From: Bradyrhizobium erythrophlei
GTDB taxonomy: Bacteria; Pseudomonadota; Alphaproteobacteria; Rhizobiales; Xanthobacteraceae
DNA length: 64,000 bases
Assembly (NCBI RefSeq): GCF_900129505.1
Contig: NZ_LT670818.1
Coordinates: 8,093,001 to 8,157,000, forward strand
Direction of reading: 5' to 3'
This document shows positions 35,344 through 44,337 of this stretch, in pieces. The position numbers were made by a program, and so were the translations under genes. Below the pieces are notes generated by a model. It was not told where the DNA came from. It did no database searches and saw nothing but the letters and a program-made list of their open reading frames with translations. How positions within the stretch are numbered: position 1 is the stretch's first letter; each line of letters starts with the position of its first letter.

Positions 35344-35374
35344 GGCGGTCTCCACGTGGTGGAGGCCGCCTTTT
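35344..35374 (+). terminator. Rho-independent terminator-like hairpin
   Basis: GGCGGTCTCCAC-GTG-GTGGAGGCCGCC followed by TTTT; an 11 of 12 bp stem. No gene directly upstream was supported, so its transcript is unknown; a small RNA is possible. Confidence 0.65.
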
Positions 35375-35632
35375 CGCCTTCTGGCGCCGGCCAGGCGCGG
35401 TTAACGCGCCGCGCCTTTAGCGCCTCAAGTTCCGTGCCGGCAGGCTTTGCCGCGTTAATGCGTAAAATTTGAGTCAATTGCAGTTGTCTAAAATTATAGT
35501 CGTATTTTATTCAAGTATAGATCGAAATCATCGTTCCTTTTACCTGTATTCGTTTCAAATCTACTTGTCTTACTTAGCGGCAGCGAAGAACCTTTGTGCG
35601 AAACATGGTCCCAACAAGAAACGGGGGCCACA

Positions 35633-36253
35633 ATGTTTGGGTTCAGGGAACAGGGAAAGGGATTGGCGGTCGCCGCCGTCCTGATCGGATTGAGCGCGAC
35701 GGCGCATGCCGGCGATGAACGCCTTCTCTATGCCAGCCTTGGCGACGTCACGCGGGCGCCGATCGGCTGGGTCGAATTTTGCGCCGAGACTCCCGGCGAG
35801 TGTCGCGGCGGCCCGACACAGCCGCGCGACATCGTGATGTCGCAGACGGCATGGCGGGACCTCGTGCGGGTCAACAAATGGGTCAACGAGAGCGTCAAAC
35901 CGATGACCGACATGGATCATTGGGGCGTGATCGAGAAATGGTCGTTGCCGACGGATGGCTACGGCGACTGCGAGGACTACGTGCTGTTGAAACGCAAGAT
36001 GCTGATCGACGCCGGCTGGCCGCGCGAGGCGCTGCTGATCACGGTGGTGCGCGACAAGAAGGGCGAAGGCCACGCCGTGCTGACTGTGAAGACCGACAAG
36101 GGCGAGTTCATCCTCGACAACCAGAACGAGACCGTCGTGGCCTGGACCGAAACCGGGTACCGCTTCGTCAAGCGCCAGTCGCAGAGCGATCCGAATGAAT
36201 GGGTCTCGCTCGGCGACAACCGCCCCGCGGTCGCCACTGCCAGCGCCCACTAG
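35633..36253 (+). CDS. Transglutaminase-like cysteine protease (BTLCP family)
   Basis: 206 residues with a signal peptide (GLAVAAVLIGLSATAHA-G). Catalytic triad of the bacterial transglutaminase-like cysteine peptidases: Cys in GDCEDYV, His in GEGHAVL and Asp in ILDNQ. In other bacteria such proteases (LapG type) act in the periplasm and are tied to c-di-GMP control of adhesins; no LapD-like gene is next to it. Start at 35633, preceded by GGGGGCC. A strong terminator follows. Confidence 0.9.
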   Translation: MFGFREQGKGLAVAAVLIGLSATAHAGDERLLYASLGDVTRAPIGWVEFCAETPGECRGGPTQPRDIVMSQTAWRDLVRVNKWVNESVKPMTDMDHWGVIEKWSLPTDGYGDCEDYVLLKRKMLIDAGWPREALLITVVRDKKGEGHAVLTVKTDKGEFILDNQNETVVAWTETGYRFVKRQSQSDPNEWVSLGDNRPAVATASAH

Positions 36254-36323
36254 CAAAAAGAGACAACGGAGACACGCGACCCGGTCACATCCCCACCCCT
36301 CCCCGTCCCAGACCGGATCGCGC

Positions 36324-36362
36324 GCGGCCAGCTCTCCCCCAAGAGCTGGCCGCAACTTTTTT
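36324..36362 (+). terminator. Rho-independent terminator of the BTLCP gene
   Basis: GCGGCCAGCTCT-CCCCCA-AGAGCTGGCCGC, a perfect 12-bp stem, then AACTTTTTT. Confidence 0.95.
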
Positions 36363-36505
36363 GACGGGCCTTAGCGCCGGGCACCGACGACCCACGGATT
36401 TCGGTAACGGGAACTTTCATCTTTACATCCCCCGCTTTCGCACGACTGGCGATTTTGCTGTAGAGACAGATGGAGAGATTGAGTTTTTTCTCGTACAATT
36501 CCGGC

Positions 36506-37375
36506 ATGCCCGCGTCGCAACAGAAGTCGGCAATCCAGGTTTTCAATCTCTTCGGAGAATTCGGCGACCTGCCGGACGTTGTGCATTGCGAGACCATTGC
36601 GACGCGCTCGGTGCTGCACGACTGGAAGTTCGCGATCCACAGACACGCACGGCTGCATCAGGTGTTGATGATCGAAAGCGGCGGCGGAGAGGCGACGCTC
36701 GAAGGACGCGTTCACGAGCTCAGGCCGATGTGCGTGGTCAACGTACCCGTCGGTCAGGTCCACGGGTATTCGTTCGAGCCGGGAACGCAGGGCTGGGTTC
36801 TCACGATTGCCGCAGAGATCCTCGACGAAACCCTGCTGCCATCGGAAGGCCTCCGCGGCGTAATTTCGCAATCGGCGGTAGTTCGTGGAACGCAGCAGAT
36901 TCGCGCCGTCATGAAGCAGATATTCGCCGAATATGCCGGCCGGGAGTTCGCCCGCGCCCACGTCCTGCGCGCCCTGTCAGCCGCCCAGATCGGGCTCGCG
37001 GCGCGACAGCTCGTCAACCGGCGCCAGAAAAGTGGCACGACGGATTCCAATCTGTTCCGCCGCTTTGAGGGGCTGCTGGAGCAGCATCACCTTGAGCGAT
37101 GGGCCGTATCGGACTACGCCGCCGCCTTGTCGGTGACGCCGATACATCTCAACCGGGTGACACGCGTGGCGACCGGGGACACAGCCTCCCATCTCATCCT
37201 CAATCGGATGATCCGCGAGGCGCGGCGAAATCTCGTCTACACCAATATGTCGATCGCCAAGATCGCCTATACGCTTGGCTTTGACGACCCGGCGTATTTC
37301 AGCCGTATCTATGCGGCCGCGACCGGACTGTCGCCGCGCGCGTTTCGCGCGCAGATCCATGGCAAGGATGTGTGA
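36506..37375 (+). CDS. AraC-family transcriptional regulator (PobR-like)
   Basis: 289 residues. An N-terminal cupin-like sensing domain (HRHARLHQVLMIESGGGEATLEG.. split across residues 45-75, then VNVPVGQVHGYSF) and a C-terminal double helix-turn-helix ending in IAKIAYTLGFDDPAYFSRIYAAATGLSPRAFR, the family signature (motif split here by position). The cupin part resembles the AraC-type PobR regulators of 4-hydroxybenzoate use; that link is tentative. Start could also be at 36470. The tannase-family gene lies 478 bp downstream. Confidence 0.9.
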   Translation: MPASQQKSAIQVFNLFGEFGDLPDVVHCETIATRSVLHDWKFAIHRHARLHQVLMIESGGGEATLEGRVHELRPMCVVNVPVGQVHGYSFEPGTQGWVLTIAAEILDETLLPSEGLRGVISQSAVVRGTQQIRAVMKQIFAEYAGREFARAHVLRALSAAQIGLAARQLVNRRQKSGTTDSNLFRRFEGLLEQHHLERWAVSDYAAALSVTPIHLNRVTRVATGDTASHLILNRMIREARRNLVYTNMSIAKIAYTLGFDDPAYFSRIYAAATGLSPRAFRAQIHGKDV

Positions 37376-37853
37376 GGTCTCGCCGCGGTTCTTGTCCGGT
37401 CCTTGCAGATTGCTAGTGAAGGTGTAGACAACCTTTCCTTCATGGTCGATTTCTCGATGTATTAATCGTCCAACAGAAAGCTTGAATCCTCCATCCACTC
37501 CGGTGGGTTGTTCCCTACACTGCCCTGAAGGTAACGGCAGCGCTTTCGGAAAGCTTAGAACCACATCAAGTGGTCCAGCACCGGGGAGGAAACGACTTGT
37601 CGATTTTACATCGCGCGCCCACGCGTGGGCGCAGCGCTGCTTGCCGGCTTGCCGCGCGCCGCGAACACATTCAAAATCATTTTGATCCTGCCGACGACCA
37701 GCGGCGAGGCGCCGATCGGCAGACCGATCGATATCATCACGCTTTGCATGAAGCAGGGCGGCGACACCTCGCTGGCTTGGCCGCGATGCGCCGGCCCACG
37801 GCAATTTCTTTTCGTACGTGTTGAACTCGCTAACAACAAACAGGGAGGGGCTT
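37376..37853. other. Gene-free stretch before the tannase-family gene
   Basis: 478 bp. Open frames on both strands overlap it, including one with a few protein-like peptides on the minus strand, but none has a start signal. Probably contains the promoter of the esterase gene, possibly a target of the AraC regulator. Confidence 0.4.
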
Positions 37854-39668
37854 ATGAAGTATTCGGGAGTTATTTCTCATTTTTGCGTGTTAATCATCTC
37901 ACTCGCCGCCGCGGTCGTCGCATTAACAGATAGCGCCGCAGCTGCACCACCAGCATGCACGGGCCTCGCAACCAATCCGTTATATGAACTGGCAAATAAT
38001 CCGGCGATCAAGTCGGTGACCAGCACCATCAAGACGACTGCTGCGCCCGCCAGCATCCACTACTGCAACGTCACCTTGGTCTACGGCACCAACGCGAACC
38101 AGAACATCACGATTGCCGTGGGCTTGCCTCTGAGCGCCGCCGACGGTGGATCCGGCGGAATTCAAGGCGCGTGGAACGGTCGCACCGAAGGCCTGGGCGG
38201 CGGCGGCTGCTCGGGAAATCTCAGCGTCGATGCCGCCGTGAACGCCGGTTACGTTGGGTCAGGCACGGATGGCGGCCACACCGGGGGCGACTGCAACCCG
38301 GGGGTGAACGCGGACCACACCTATAATCTCGAGTTCATCCAGGACTTCTTCCGCGTCGGACTCAAGCAGGAGATCTTGTGGTCGAAACGAATAGCGACGA
38401 GCTATTACGGCAGAACCCCCAGCTATAATTACTGGAACGGGTGCTCGACAGGCGGTCGTCAGGGCTACCTGCTGGCGCAGGAACTCGGCGACCAACTTGA
38501 CGGCGTTCTCGCGAGTGCGCCGGCGATGTACTGGACGCGATTCCAGACGGCGCAGATGTGGGGCGAGCTCGCCATGTTCGACAAGGCGGGCGAGGTACCG
38601 CAGGGCCCGATCTCTCCAGCCAAGCTCGTAGCGGTGCAAAAGGCAGCCGTAGCGGCCTGCGATGCGAACGATGGGGTGGTTGACGGTATCATCGATGATG
38701 CCCGCACCTGCCACTTCAACGCCAAGGCCAACGTATGCGGACAACCAGGCGCACCAGCAGCACCGAATTGCCTGAGCGCGGACGAAGCTGAGGCCGTCAA
38801 CAAGATTTGGCACGGACCGCACAACAAGTACGGCGACCGTATCTGGTTCGGGCTGGATCGCGGCAGCGACTTCTCCATCCTCGATGGACCCACGCCGTTC
38901 AGCCTCGGCGTCACGCAGTTTGCCTGGGACCTGACCGATCCCAGCTATTCGCCGCCGTCAACCAAGTGGAACACGGTCACCCTTGAGGGGCCAGGAATGT
39001 CATACCCCGAAGTGGCGCAAGCCGGCTCCCGCAATATCGCCGACGTGACTGACACGTTTGGTCCGCTCGACGGATTCAGGGCACGTGGCGGAAAGATGAT
39101 CACGTTCGTTGGCGGGAACGATCAGTTCATCTACCCGCGCGGAGTACTTAATTACTACCGTCAAATGGCGGAACGCTACCAGAAGCATGACGATCGAACC
39201 GGCTTCGAGGGCGTGCAGAGCTTTTATCGCCTGTTCCGTGCGCCGGGCGTCGGCCACTGCGGCGCACCGGTCTTCAGCCTCGGCACGACCGGGCCCTGGC
39301 CGCAAGGCGGCGCTGACTTCGCTGCCCTCGTCAATTGGGTCGAGAAGGGCATCGCGCCCGGCCAGGTCTTGGGTACCAGCTCAGCACCGGCTATGACGCG
39401 CCCACTGTGTCCCTATCCGCAAACGGCGCAGTACAAGGGCACCGGCGACATTCACGCTGCCGCCAACTGGACCTGCGGCGGCAATCTGGAAACGCGCGAA
39501 GCCGTGTGCCCCAACGTCGTTGTGAAATACAAGGACGAGGTAGACGGGCCGCTCGACTATGCAGCAAACGGAGTCGACCCGGGCTTCTGCAAGGGCGGCC
39601 GCATGGCGCGCGACGACGATCACGATCATCACGATCATGATGATGGACGATCGCACCACGACGACTAA
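37854..39668 (+). CDS. Tannase/feruloyl esterase family protein
   Basis: 604 residues. Signal peptide (about 28 residues, ending near ALTDSAAAA). Alpha/beta hydrolase of the tannase family: nucleophile in NGCSTGGRQG with the family's Cys before the Ser, Asp in GGNDQF and His in APGVGHCGAP, matching the CS-D-HC arrangement in which a disulfide links the catalytic residues. Numerous other Cys pairs fit a secreted enzyme. Likely cleaves ester bonds in plant phenolics. Unusual: a C-terminal tail almost entirely Asp and His (DDDHDHHDHDDGR). GGAGG sets the start. Confidence 0.92.
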   Translation: MKYSGVISHFCVLIISLAAAVVALTDSAAAAPPACTGLATNPLYELANNPAIKSVTSTIKTTAAPASIHYCNVTLVYGTNANQNITIAVGLPLSAADGGSGGIQGAWNGRTEGLGGGGCSGNLSVDAAVNAGYVGSGTDGGHTGGDCNPGVNADHTYNLEFIQDFFRVGLKQEILWSKRIATSYYGRTPSYNYWNGCSTGGRQGYLLAQELGDQLDGVLASAPAMYWTRFQTAQMWGELAMFDKAGEVPQGPISPAKLVAVQKAAVAACDANDGVVDGIIDDARTCHFNAKANVCGQPGAPAAPNCLSADEAEAVNKIWHGPHNKYGDRIWFGLDRGSDFSILDGPTPFSLGVTQFAWDLTDPSYSPPSTKWNTVTLEGPGMSYPEVAQAGSRNIADVTDTFGPLDGFRARGGKMITFVGGNDQFIYPRGVLNYYRQMAERYQKHDDRTGFEGVQSFYRLFRAPGVGHCGAPVFSLGTTGPWPQGGADFAALVNWVEKGIAPGQVLGTSSAPAMTRPLCPYPQTAQYKGTGDIHAAANWTCGGNLETREAVCPNVVVKYKDEVDGPLDYAANGVDPGFCKGGRMARDDDHDHHDHDDGRSHHDD

Positions 39669-39681
39669 ATAGTCGTCGTGG
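39656..39681. repeat. Perfect inverted repeat across the esterase stop codon
   Basis: CCACGACGACTA-AA-TAGTCGTCGTGG, 12-bp arms with the TAA stop in the centre, directly before the terminator. Confidence 0.7.
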
Positions 39682-39695
39682 AGGGGCAAGGGGAG

Positions 39696-39720
39696 CGTGC
39701 GCGGTAACGCGCACGTTTTT
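39696..39720 (+). terminator. Rho-independent terminator of the esterase gene
   Basis: CGTGCGCG-GTAA-CGCGCACG then TTTTT; perfect 8-bp stem. Confidence 0.95.
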
Positions 39721-39926
39721 CTGGATTCACATTGCCCGCAGTCTCTCGTTGTCTTGAACGCGAATGAGAGTGAAAGGACCCTCCAGGAGCGAGAACTCCA
39801 ACATTTCTCTCCAAACGGTTAGCCGAGACTTTGTTGCGGTGCAGCATGCGCCGTTTTGGGCTGGGCCCCACACCGAAGGTTGTGGTAATTTCGTTAACCT
39901 TCGATTCCCGGTGGCCTTGACGTCCC

Positions 39927-40418
39927 ATGATCGAAATCACATCGCGGCCTGCCAGCAGCGGCCAGCCGATCAGACTCGCCGCAGGCGCCCTGATCGTCAT
40001 CCTGCTCGGCGTCGGCGGCATCACGCTTTGGCGAGCTTACTCCGGCTCGTCCCCTGAGCCGGACCGCGTCGCCGCCGCCCACCAGTTGCAGGTCCGGACC
40101 GCGCAGGCTTCCGAGCAGTTGGTCGAGAAGACCAAGGGTCTTGAAGTGACCCAGCAGGAATCGATCGACCAGCTGCAGGTGGTCCAGGACCAGTTGCAGA
40201 CCGTCAAACGTCTTCTCGCCGCCCAGCAGGCCGATACCAAGCGGCTGTCCGAGCAGGTTTCCGGGCTGACCGAAGCGATCGTCGGCCTGAAGCAGTCCTT
40301 TGCCAGCGCCCAAGGTCCGGACGCAAACGCGGCGCCCTCGCCCCGCAACAGGTCGGTCCGAGCCAGGTCGCAGGCTGCCAGAAGCGCCCATCGCGGCCAC
40401 GCCCGCACACCGGGCTGA
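39927..40418 (+). CDS. Membrane-anchored coiled-coil protein
   Basis: 163 residues: short cytoplasmic N-terminus, one helix (AAGALIVILLGVGGITLW, about 18-35), a coiled coil from about 50 to 125 with Gln-rich heptads (QASEQLVEKTKGLEVTQ, QLQVVQDQLQTVKRL) and a basic tail. Probably a periplasmic structural protein. No family recognised. Confidence 0.7.
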   Translation: MIEITSRPASSGQPIRLAAGALIVILLGVGGITLWRAYSGSSPEPDRVAAAHQLQVRTAQASEQLVEKTKGLEVTQQESIDQLQVVQDQLQTVKRLLAAQQADTKRLSEQVSGLTEAIVGLKQSFASAQGPDANAAPSPRNRSVRARSQAARSAHRGHARTPG

Positions 40419-40580
40419 CACTTGGCCCTTTTTGCCGGCCGCCAGCGGCGAATTCGCCCCGAGGACACCTTCCGGAACTTTTTTACGCCGATTGTGAACT
40501 GGATCACATATGCCCGTGCAATTCCGGGGCATTCTGCACTTCACCGGATGGCGCAAGCCAATTTCAATATCCGGGGCTGG

Positions 40581-40622
40581 CAAGGCCGTTAGCGTTATAC
40601 TGCGCCGACGGCCTTGTTCTTT
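40581..40622 (+). terminator. Terminator-like hairpin
   Basis: CAAGGCCGT ... ACGGCCTTG followed by TTCTTTT. It may end the coiled-coil gene transcript, 160 bp downstream of its stop. Confidence 0.65.
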
Positions 40623-40705
40623 TGTCCCCCCGTCAAGCGCGGGATGCGCTGTGGCACGTGACGAATCCCCGGCTGCTGTCGGCGCGCTCGGGTCTTCGGA
40701 TTTAC

Positions 40706-41359
40706 TCAATTCGCTGCGAAGCAATAGAACAGGCCCGCGCCGCCAACCCGCTGCAAGTTCGTTTGAGAACAGCCCGGCGTTTTATGTGAATAGTTCCAGA
40801 AATTTGGACCGTTGGTATTGCCGATCAGGTCGTGGTGACCAACGACCGCGCTGCCCTGACCGTCTGCGCTACTGGTCCAGTTGCTGCAAGTCGCATCGCC
40901 CGGCCCCTGTACGGCGGTTCCGTCCTGCTGCGTACCAGTCAGCATGTCATGTTGATTGGGCGTATCGATACGTCCCTTTACAACCATGCCGCGCTCGTCG
41001 AGCGCTGTTTCCTTGTTGATTTTGTTGTTGCTGTGCAGATCGGCAACATTTGATGCAATCTGGATTCCCTTGGCGTTGAACCAGGGCCCGTTGCCGATCC
41101 GATCTTTGGCATTGGCCCCGCCCCCACCCTGAGTCGAGAGATAGGCGTGCCATGTCTTTCCCCCCGCGCCGGCGGCTTGGGCGAGGCTTTGACAATGGCG
41201 GTCGGCACCATCAAGTCCGCCCAGGTCGCCTCCCTTCCCGAGCCCCACGCTGGTAATGAAAAAACTCATGGCATTTTGCTGAGCCTGCGCGAGCGCCGTC
41301 ACGCCGATGCTGAAAAACACGGCAGACACGATTGGTCGTAAACCCCTCGCCTTAGCCAT
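40706..41359 (-). CDS. Secreted lectin-like protein
   Basis: 217 residues with a signal peptide (AVFFSIGVTALAQA-Q). The domain opens with SVGLGKGGDLGGLDGADRHCQSLA and contains KTWHAYLST, DRIGNGPWFN and C-terminal Cys residues (TCSNWTS, GCSQTNL, LFYCFA). This matches proteins annotated as lectins or endostatin-like in alphaproteobacteria; carbohydrate binding is not shown. Start at 41359 has GGAGG. Confidence 0.75.
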   Translation of the reverse strand: MAKARGLRPIVSAVFFSIGVTALAQAQQNAMSFFITSVGLGKGGDLGGLDGADRHCQSLAQAAGAGGKTWHAYLSTQGGGGANAKDRIGNGPWFNAKGIQIASNVADLHSNNKINKETALDERGMVVKGRIDTPNQHDMLTGTQQDGTAVQGPGDATCSNWTSSADGQGSAVVGHHDLIGNTNGPNFWNYSHKTPGCSQTNLQRVGGAGLFYCFAAN

Positions 41360-41761
41360 TCCAACCTCCACAGGCTTAACTGACTGGCGCATCAATAAGC
41401 GGTCTGGTCGACAAACATGTCGGCCCCCGCCAGGTCAAGCGGACCATACCTTGCATTCGCAAAACGCCTTTTCCTGACGGTCTTACGATACCACATCCGC
41501 ATACAGTAGGATCGCATATCAGCTCTTTTTCAGCACGTGATATATTGGCGTCGAAACTGAGATTGGAAACTTGGCATGTCGGGATGTTTGGCGATTGAAT
41601 AGTCTCGTGATAAAGTTTCCATACCTGATTTTGCCGACAGAAATTCGTTACAGACTGAATTGCCAAGATTCCATTGTGAATAATGTCCGGTCGGACCACG
41701 GCCAACAAGTCCGCCTGAATCACATCCACGACGCTAATGCGAGGCGGCCCTAGAGGTCTGC
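41360..41761. other. Divergent intergenic region, lectin-like versus FGE-like gene
   Basis: 402 bp, AT-richer than the surroundings. No gene or clear site supported. Confidence 0.4.
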
Positions 41762-42736
41762 ATGAGCAGGGCAAGTAGTTTGATAGCGTTCGCCATTGTG
41801 GCGGCGACTATTCCCGCGTTCAATCAGCTCACTCTGGCGCAAAACGCGCAGAGAATTGCTGACGAGCGGTCTTCAAAATCGCCGTCGGCCTCCCTCGCTG
41901 CCAAATTGCTGGAATTGCGCTTTGCGCGACCATTATCGCGCAACGAGGAGACGACGCTAAGGCCAATGGACCACTTCAAGGAATGTGAACTTTGTCCAGA
42001 GATGGTCGTGATCCCTGCCGGCCAGTTCTTTATGGGGGCGAGTGACGGAGAAGCCGGAAGTACCCCCGACGAGAGGCCACAGCACAGGGTAAGTTTCGCG
42101 CAGCCCTTCAGCGTGAGTCGCTTTCCCGTGACATTCAGTGAATGGGATGCCTGTGTAGCGGCAAAAGGCTGCGGCTACCAACCCGGCGACGAAGACTGGG
42201 GGCGCGGAAGACGGCCCGTGATAAGCATCTTATGGGAGGAAGCGAGGGACTACGTTAGCTGGCTTTCCCGCACTACAGGGAAAACCTATCGTCTTCTCAG
42301 CGAAGCGGAACGCGAGTATATCGCGCGCGCCGGGACCACGACAGCGTATTGGTGGGGCGACTTGTTCGAGCCTGCGCGGGCAAACTGCGACCCCGCCAAT
42401 CGGAAACTGTCCGATACAGCCATTGGAGACCTGGAGAAATTCAACGCGAAAACGCAAACCCTGCCTGTTGAATCATTTTCTCCAAACCCCTGGGGGCTCT
42501 ATCAGGTTCACGGAAACGTATACGACTGGGTCGAGGACTGCTGGAACGAAAGTTACGATGGAGCGCCTTCTGATGGTTCAGCCTGGACGAGCGGCAATTG
42601 CGAGCGGCATGTCCTTCGCGGAGGCGCCTTTAGCCGAAAGCCTCAGGCTGCGAGATCTTCGGCGCGAATCTGGTTCGGCTCGTCTAATCGCCTTGCCTAC
42701 ATGAGCGTTCGCGTCGCAAGGGCGCTGGACCGCTAA
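41762..42736 (+). CDS. Formylglycine-generating-enzyme-like (SUMF1/FGE-sulfatase) protein
   Basis: 324 residues with a signal peptide (about 26 residues). FGE-sulfatase fold: VVIPAGQFFMGA, DERPQHRV, EWDACV, EEARDYVSWLSRTTGKTYRLLSEAEREYIARAG (segments at residues 85-190), GLYQVHGNVYDWVEDCW and RGGAFSRKP. Despite the name, such secreted proteins rarely modify sulfatases and many are binding or lectin-like; the two copper-site cysteines of true FGE are not evident. No sulfatase gene nearby. Confidence 0.88.
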   Translation: MSRASSLIAFAIVAATIPAFNQLTLAQNAQRIADERSSKSPSASLAAKLLELRFARPLSRNEETTLRPMDHFKECELCPEMVVIPAGQFFMGASDGEAGSTPDERPQHRVSFAQPFSVSRFPVTFSEWDACVAAKGCGYQPGDEDWGRGRRPVISILWEEARDYVSWLSRTTGKTYRLLSEAEREYIARAGTTTAYWWGDLFEPARANCDPANRKLSDTAIGDLEKFNAKTQTLPVESFSPNPWGLYQVHGNVYDWVEDCWNESYDGAPSDGSAWTSGNCERHVLRGGAFSRKPQAARSSARIWFGSSNRLAYMSVRVARALDR

Positions 42737-42751
42737 ACTGGGTCCGGTCGG

Positions 42752-42892
42752 TGTTTTGCGGTCGCCGCGGCGCAAGTGGAGGTGCTCAAAGCCGCGCTGG
42801 CGGCGCACAAGGCCGCCGAGTTCAAACTCTATCCGGGCGCGCCACACGGTTTCCACGCTGCAACCGCCAGGAAGCCTCCAGTGTTGAGCTGA
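42752..42892 (+). pseudogene. Remnant of a dienelactone hydrolase gene, C-terminal part
   Basis: In frame without a start: AAAQVEVLKAALAAHKAAEFKLY then PGAPHGFHA, the family's last helix and catalytic His segment. The rest of the gene is missing; it stops at TGA (42890). Confidence 0.7.
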
Positions 42893-42961
42893 ACCGCTCA
42901 AACATTGCGTGAGGCGCGCGACGCTTGCCGCGCTCCTCACGGAACAAAGACACCACTTCAC

Positions 42962-43108
42962 CTAGCTGAACCGATTGCCGTTGCGGCGCGGCTTGGACAC
43001 CTGCTGCTTGGACATTTGTTCCATCTCCCAGAGCATCCACACGAAGGCAGTGCCCAGGCCGACGACGACGCCCAAAAACAGCAACGTTAGATCGGGGGTT
43101 GTGATCAT
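42962..43108 (-). CDS. Small membrane protein, 48 residues
   Basis: MITTPDLTLLFLGVVVGLG followed by TAFVWMLWEMEQMSKQQ: one membrane helix and a short basic tail. Start at 43108 chosen from the abrupt change to patterned sequence. Function unknown. Confidence 0.5.
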   Translation of the reverse strand: MITTPDLTLLFLGVVVGLGTAFVWMLWEMEQMSKQQVSKPRRNGNRFS

Positions 43109-43173
43109 GCCGAGCATTCCCAAACTACTGCCAAAATGATGCAAGCGCCGTACCAACCGGCGACATCGGCAAC

Positions 43174-43201
43174 GCGGCCTCGGCACCACAACCGAGGCCG
43201 C
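43174..43201. terminator. Hairpin between two minus-strand genes
   Basis: GCGGCCTCGG-CACCACAA-CCGAGGCCGC, perfect 10-bp stem. It lies downstream of the glycine-rich gene on the minus strand; no T run, so its role is uncertain. Confidence 0.55.
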
Positions 43202-43280
43202 CCGCTTCTAAACGTCCTTCGCGGTCCTCAACTCCAAGCGCCCCGATCGAATTATTGCCACTGATCGGGGGACGAGGCGA

Positions 43281-43799
43281 TCAGCTGCAGACCTGGACAG
43301 GGTGGTAACGCCAGCCGGCCTTGGTATGCACGCGGCGCTGCACGACGTAGCAGCCGCCATTGTCGTAATAGGAATCGTCGTCCGCGTAATACGGATAGCC
43401 ATAGTCGTAGTCGTCGTAGGCGTACGGCCCGAAGCCGAAGCCTCGCCCACGAAACCCGTGATGGAAACCGTGCCCGTGGAAGCCGCCACCATGGAAACCA
43501 TTGCTGGCGAGGCCTCCGCCGTGAAAGCCGCCGAAGCCGCCTCCATGGAAACCACCGCCGCCAAAGCCTCCACCATGGAAGCCGCCACCGCCGAAGCCGC
43601 CACCATGGCCGCCACCGAAGCCGCCGCCACCGAAGCCTCCGCCGCCGTGGCCACCGCCACCGCCACCGAAGCCTCCACCGCCGTGGCCGCCGCCACCTCC
43701 GCCTCCGCCGCCACCACCGCCACGAGCCATGGCGACGCCCGGCATCACCATGCCGACCGCGGCCACCGTCATCAGGGCTATCATTGTCTTGCGCAACAT
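43281..43799 (-). CDS. Secreted glycine/histidine-rich protein
   Basis: 172 residues. A signal peptide (MIALMTVAAVGMVMPGVAMA), then about 85 residues of GGG/GGGF/GGHGGG repeats with FHGGGF units, and a C-terminal Tyr/Asp-rich domain (YAYDDYDYGYPYY) ending in two Cys (GGCYVVQRR, VQVCS). Likely surface or periplasmic; such proteins are common in this group and of unknown role. Repetitive DNA (43490-43720) is prone to length change. Confidence 0.85.
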   Translation of the reverse strand: MLRKTMIALMTVAAVGMVMPGVAMARGGGGGGGGGGGGHGGGGFGGGGGGHGGGGFGGGGFGGGHGGGFGGGGFHGGGFGGGGFHGGGFGGFHGGGLASNGFHGGGFHGHGFHHGFRGRGFGFGPYAYDDYDYGYPYYADDDSYYDNGGCYVVQRRVHTKAGWRYHPVQVCS

Positions 43800-43980
43800 A
43801 ACTTCACTCCGTGCATTAGCGCTCCCAGCGACGTCATGCGTCCCGGGAGAGATAGTCTGCGCTGCGGAGAAAGTGAGAGACCCGCAACAGAAGGCGCTTT
43901 AAATTCTTGTTTAAAGTCGGCGGGCGTACCCGCTCGCGTTGCGGTGATCGCGAGGTGATGGGATCGAAGCGTCGCCGGTG

Positions 43981-44337
43981 CTAGCAACCCCTGCAGATGC
44001 TCTCGAGCTTGCGGTCGATCGCCTTTTCTTCCTGGGCAATCGCATAGATGCCCCGCGATTCCATCACGATCGCATAGATCAGCGCGTTGATCCGTCCCAG
44101 GTTGACCGCGGTAGCCGCTGAAGCCGCAAGCGTGCGCCGATATTCAGTCTGCAGCCGGCCCGACTGAATCGACATCGCCATCATCAGGGCCATCACCACG
44201 ACCAGCAGCGCGACAATGCCGGAAATCTTCTCCGCGATGCGAAGATTGCTGAGCGTGTAGACGAGATCGCTGCATAATTTCCGGGCGAGGCCGGCCTTTG
44301 CGGGTCGGCGCGATTCTATGTGCGGGATAGAGGGCAT
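43981..44337 (-). pseudogene. Truncated chemoreceptor N-terminus
   Basis: 118 residues: LRIAEKISGIVALLVVVMALMMAMSIQSGRLQTEYRRTLAASAATAVNLGRINALIYAIVMESRGIY (residues about 30-97) is the first helix and early ligand-binding part of a methyl-accepting chemotaxis protein. It ends at a stop soon after, with no HAMP or signalling domain. A free 118-residue protein cannot be excluded. Confidence 0.6.

Larger units (their letters stand above)
34752..35632. other. 880-bp gene-free region with repeats and a terminator
   Basis: Contains dispersed repeat copy B (34855-34987), a GGAACGGTGCTGCCGG element shared with 27981, the terminator at 35344 and AT-rich DNA (35460-35580) leading to the BTLCP gene. 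No gene supported. Confidence 0.5.

Noticed and set aside
35310..35345. Possible tRNA 3' end (GGTTCGAA box)
   Set aside because: The bases around the box do not form a T-stem and no other tRNA part is found.
36977..37804. Minus-strand frame with a few protein-like peptides upstream of the tannase gene
   Set aside because: Half of it is antisense to the AraC gene, and no start or ribosome site supports the rest.
43490..43740. CRISPR-like repetition
   Set aside because: The repeats are in-frame glycine codons of a coding gene without spacers.
43302..43958. Long open frame opposite the glycine-rich gene
   Set aside because: It is a low-complexity mirror of GGC/GGT repeats (Ala/Glu/Val runs); the secreted glycine-rich protein on the minus strand has a signal peptide and a structured end.
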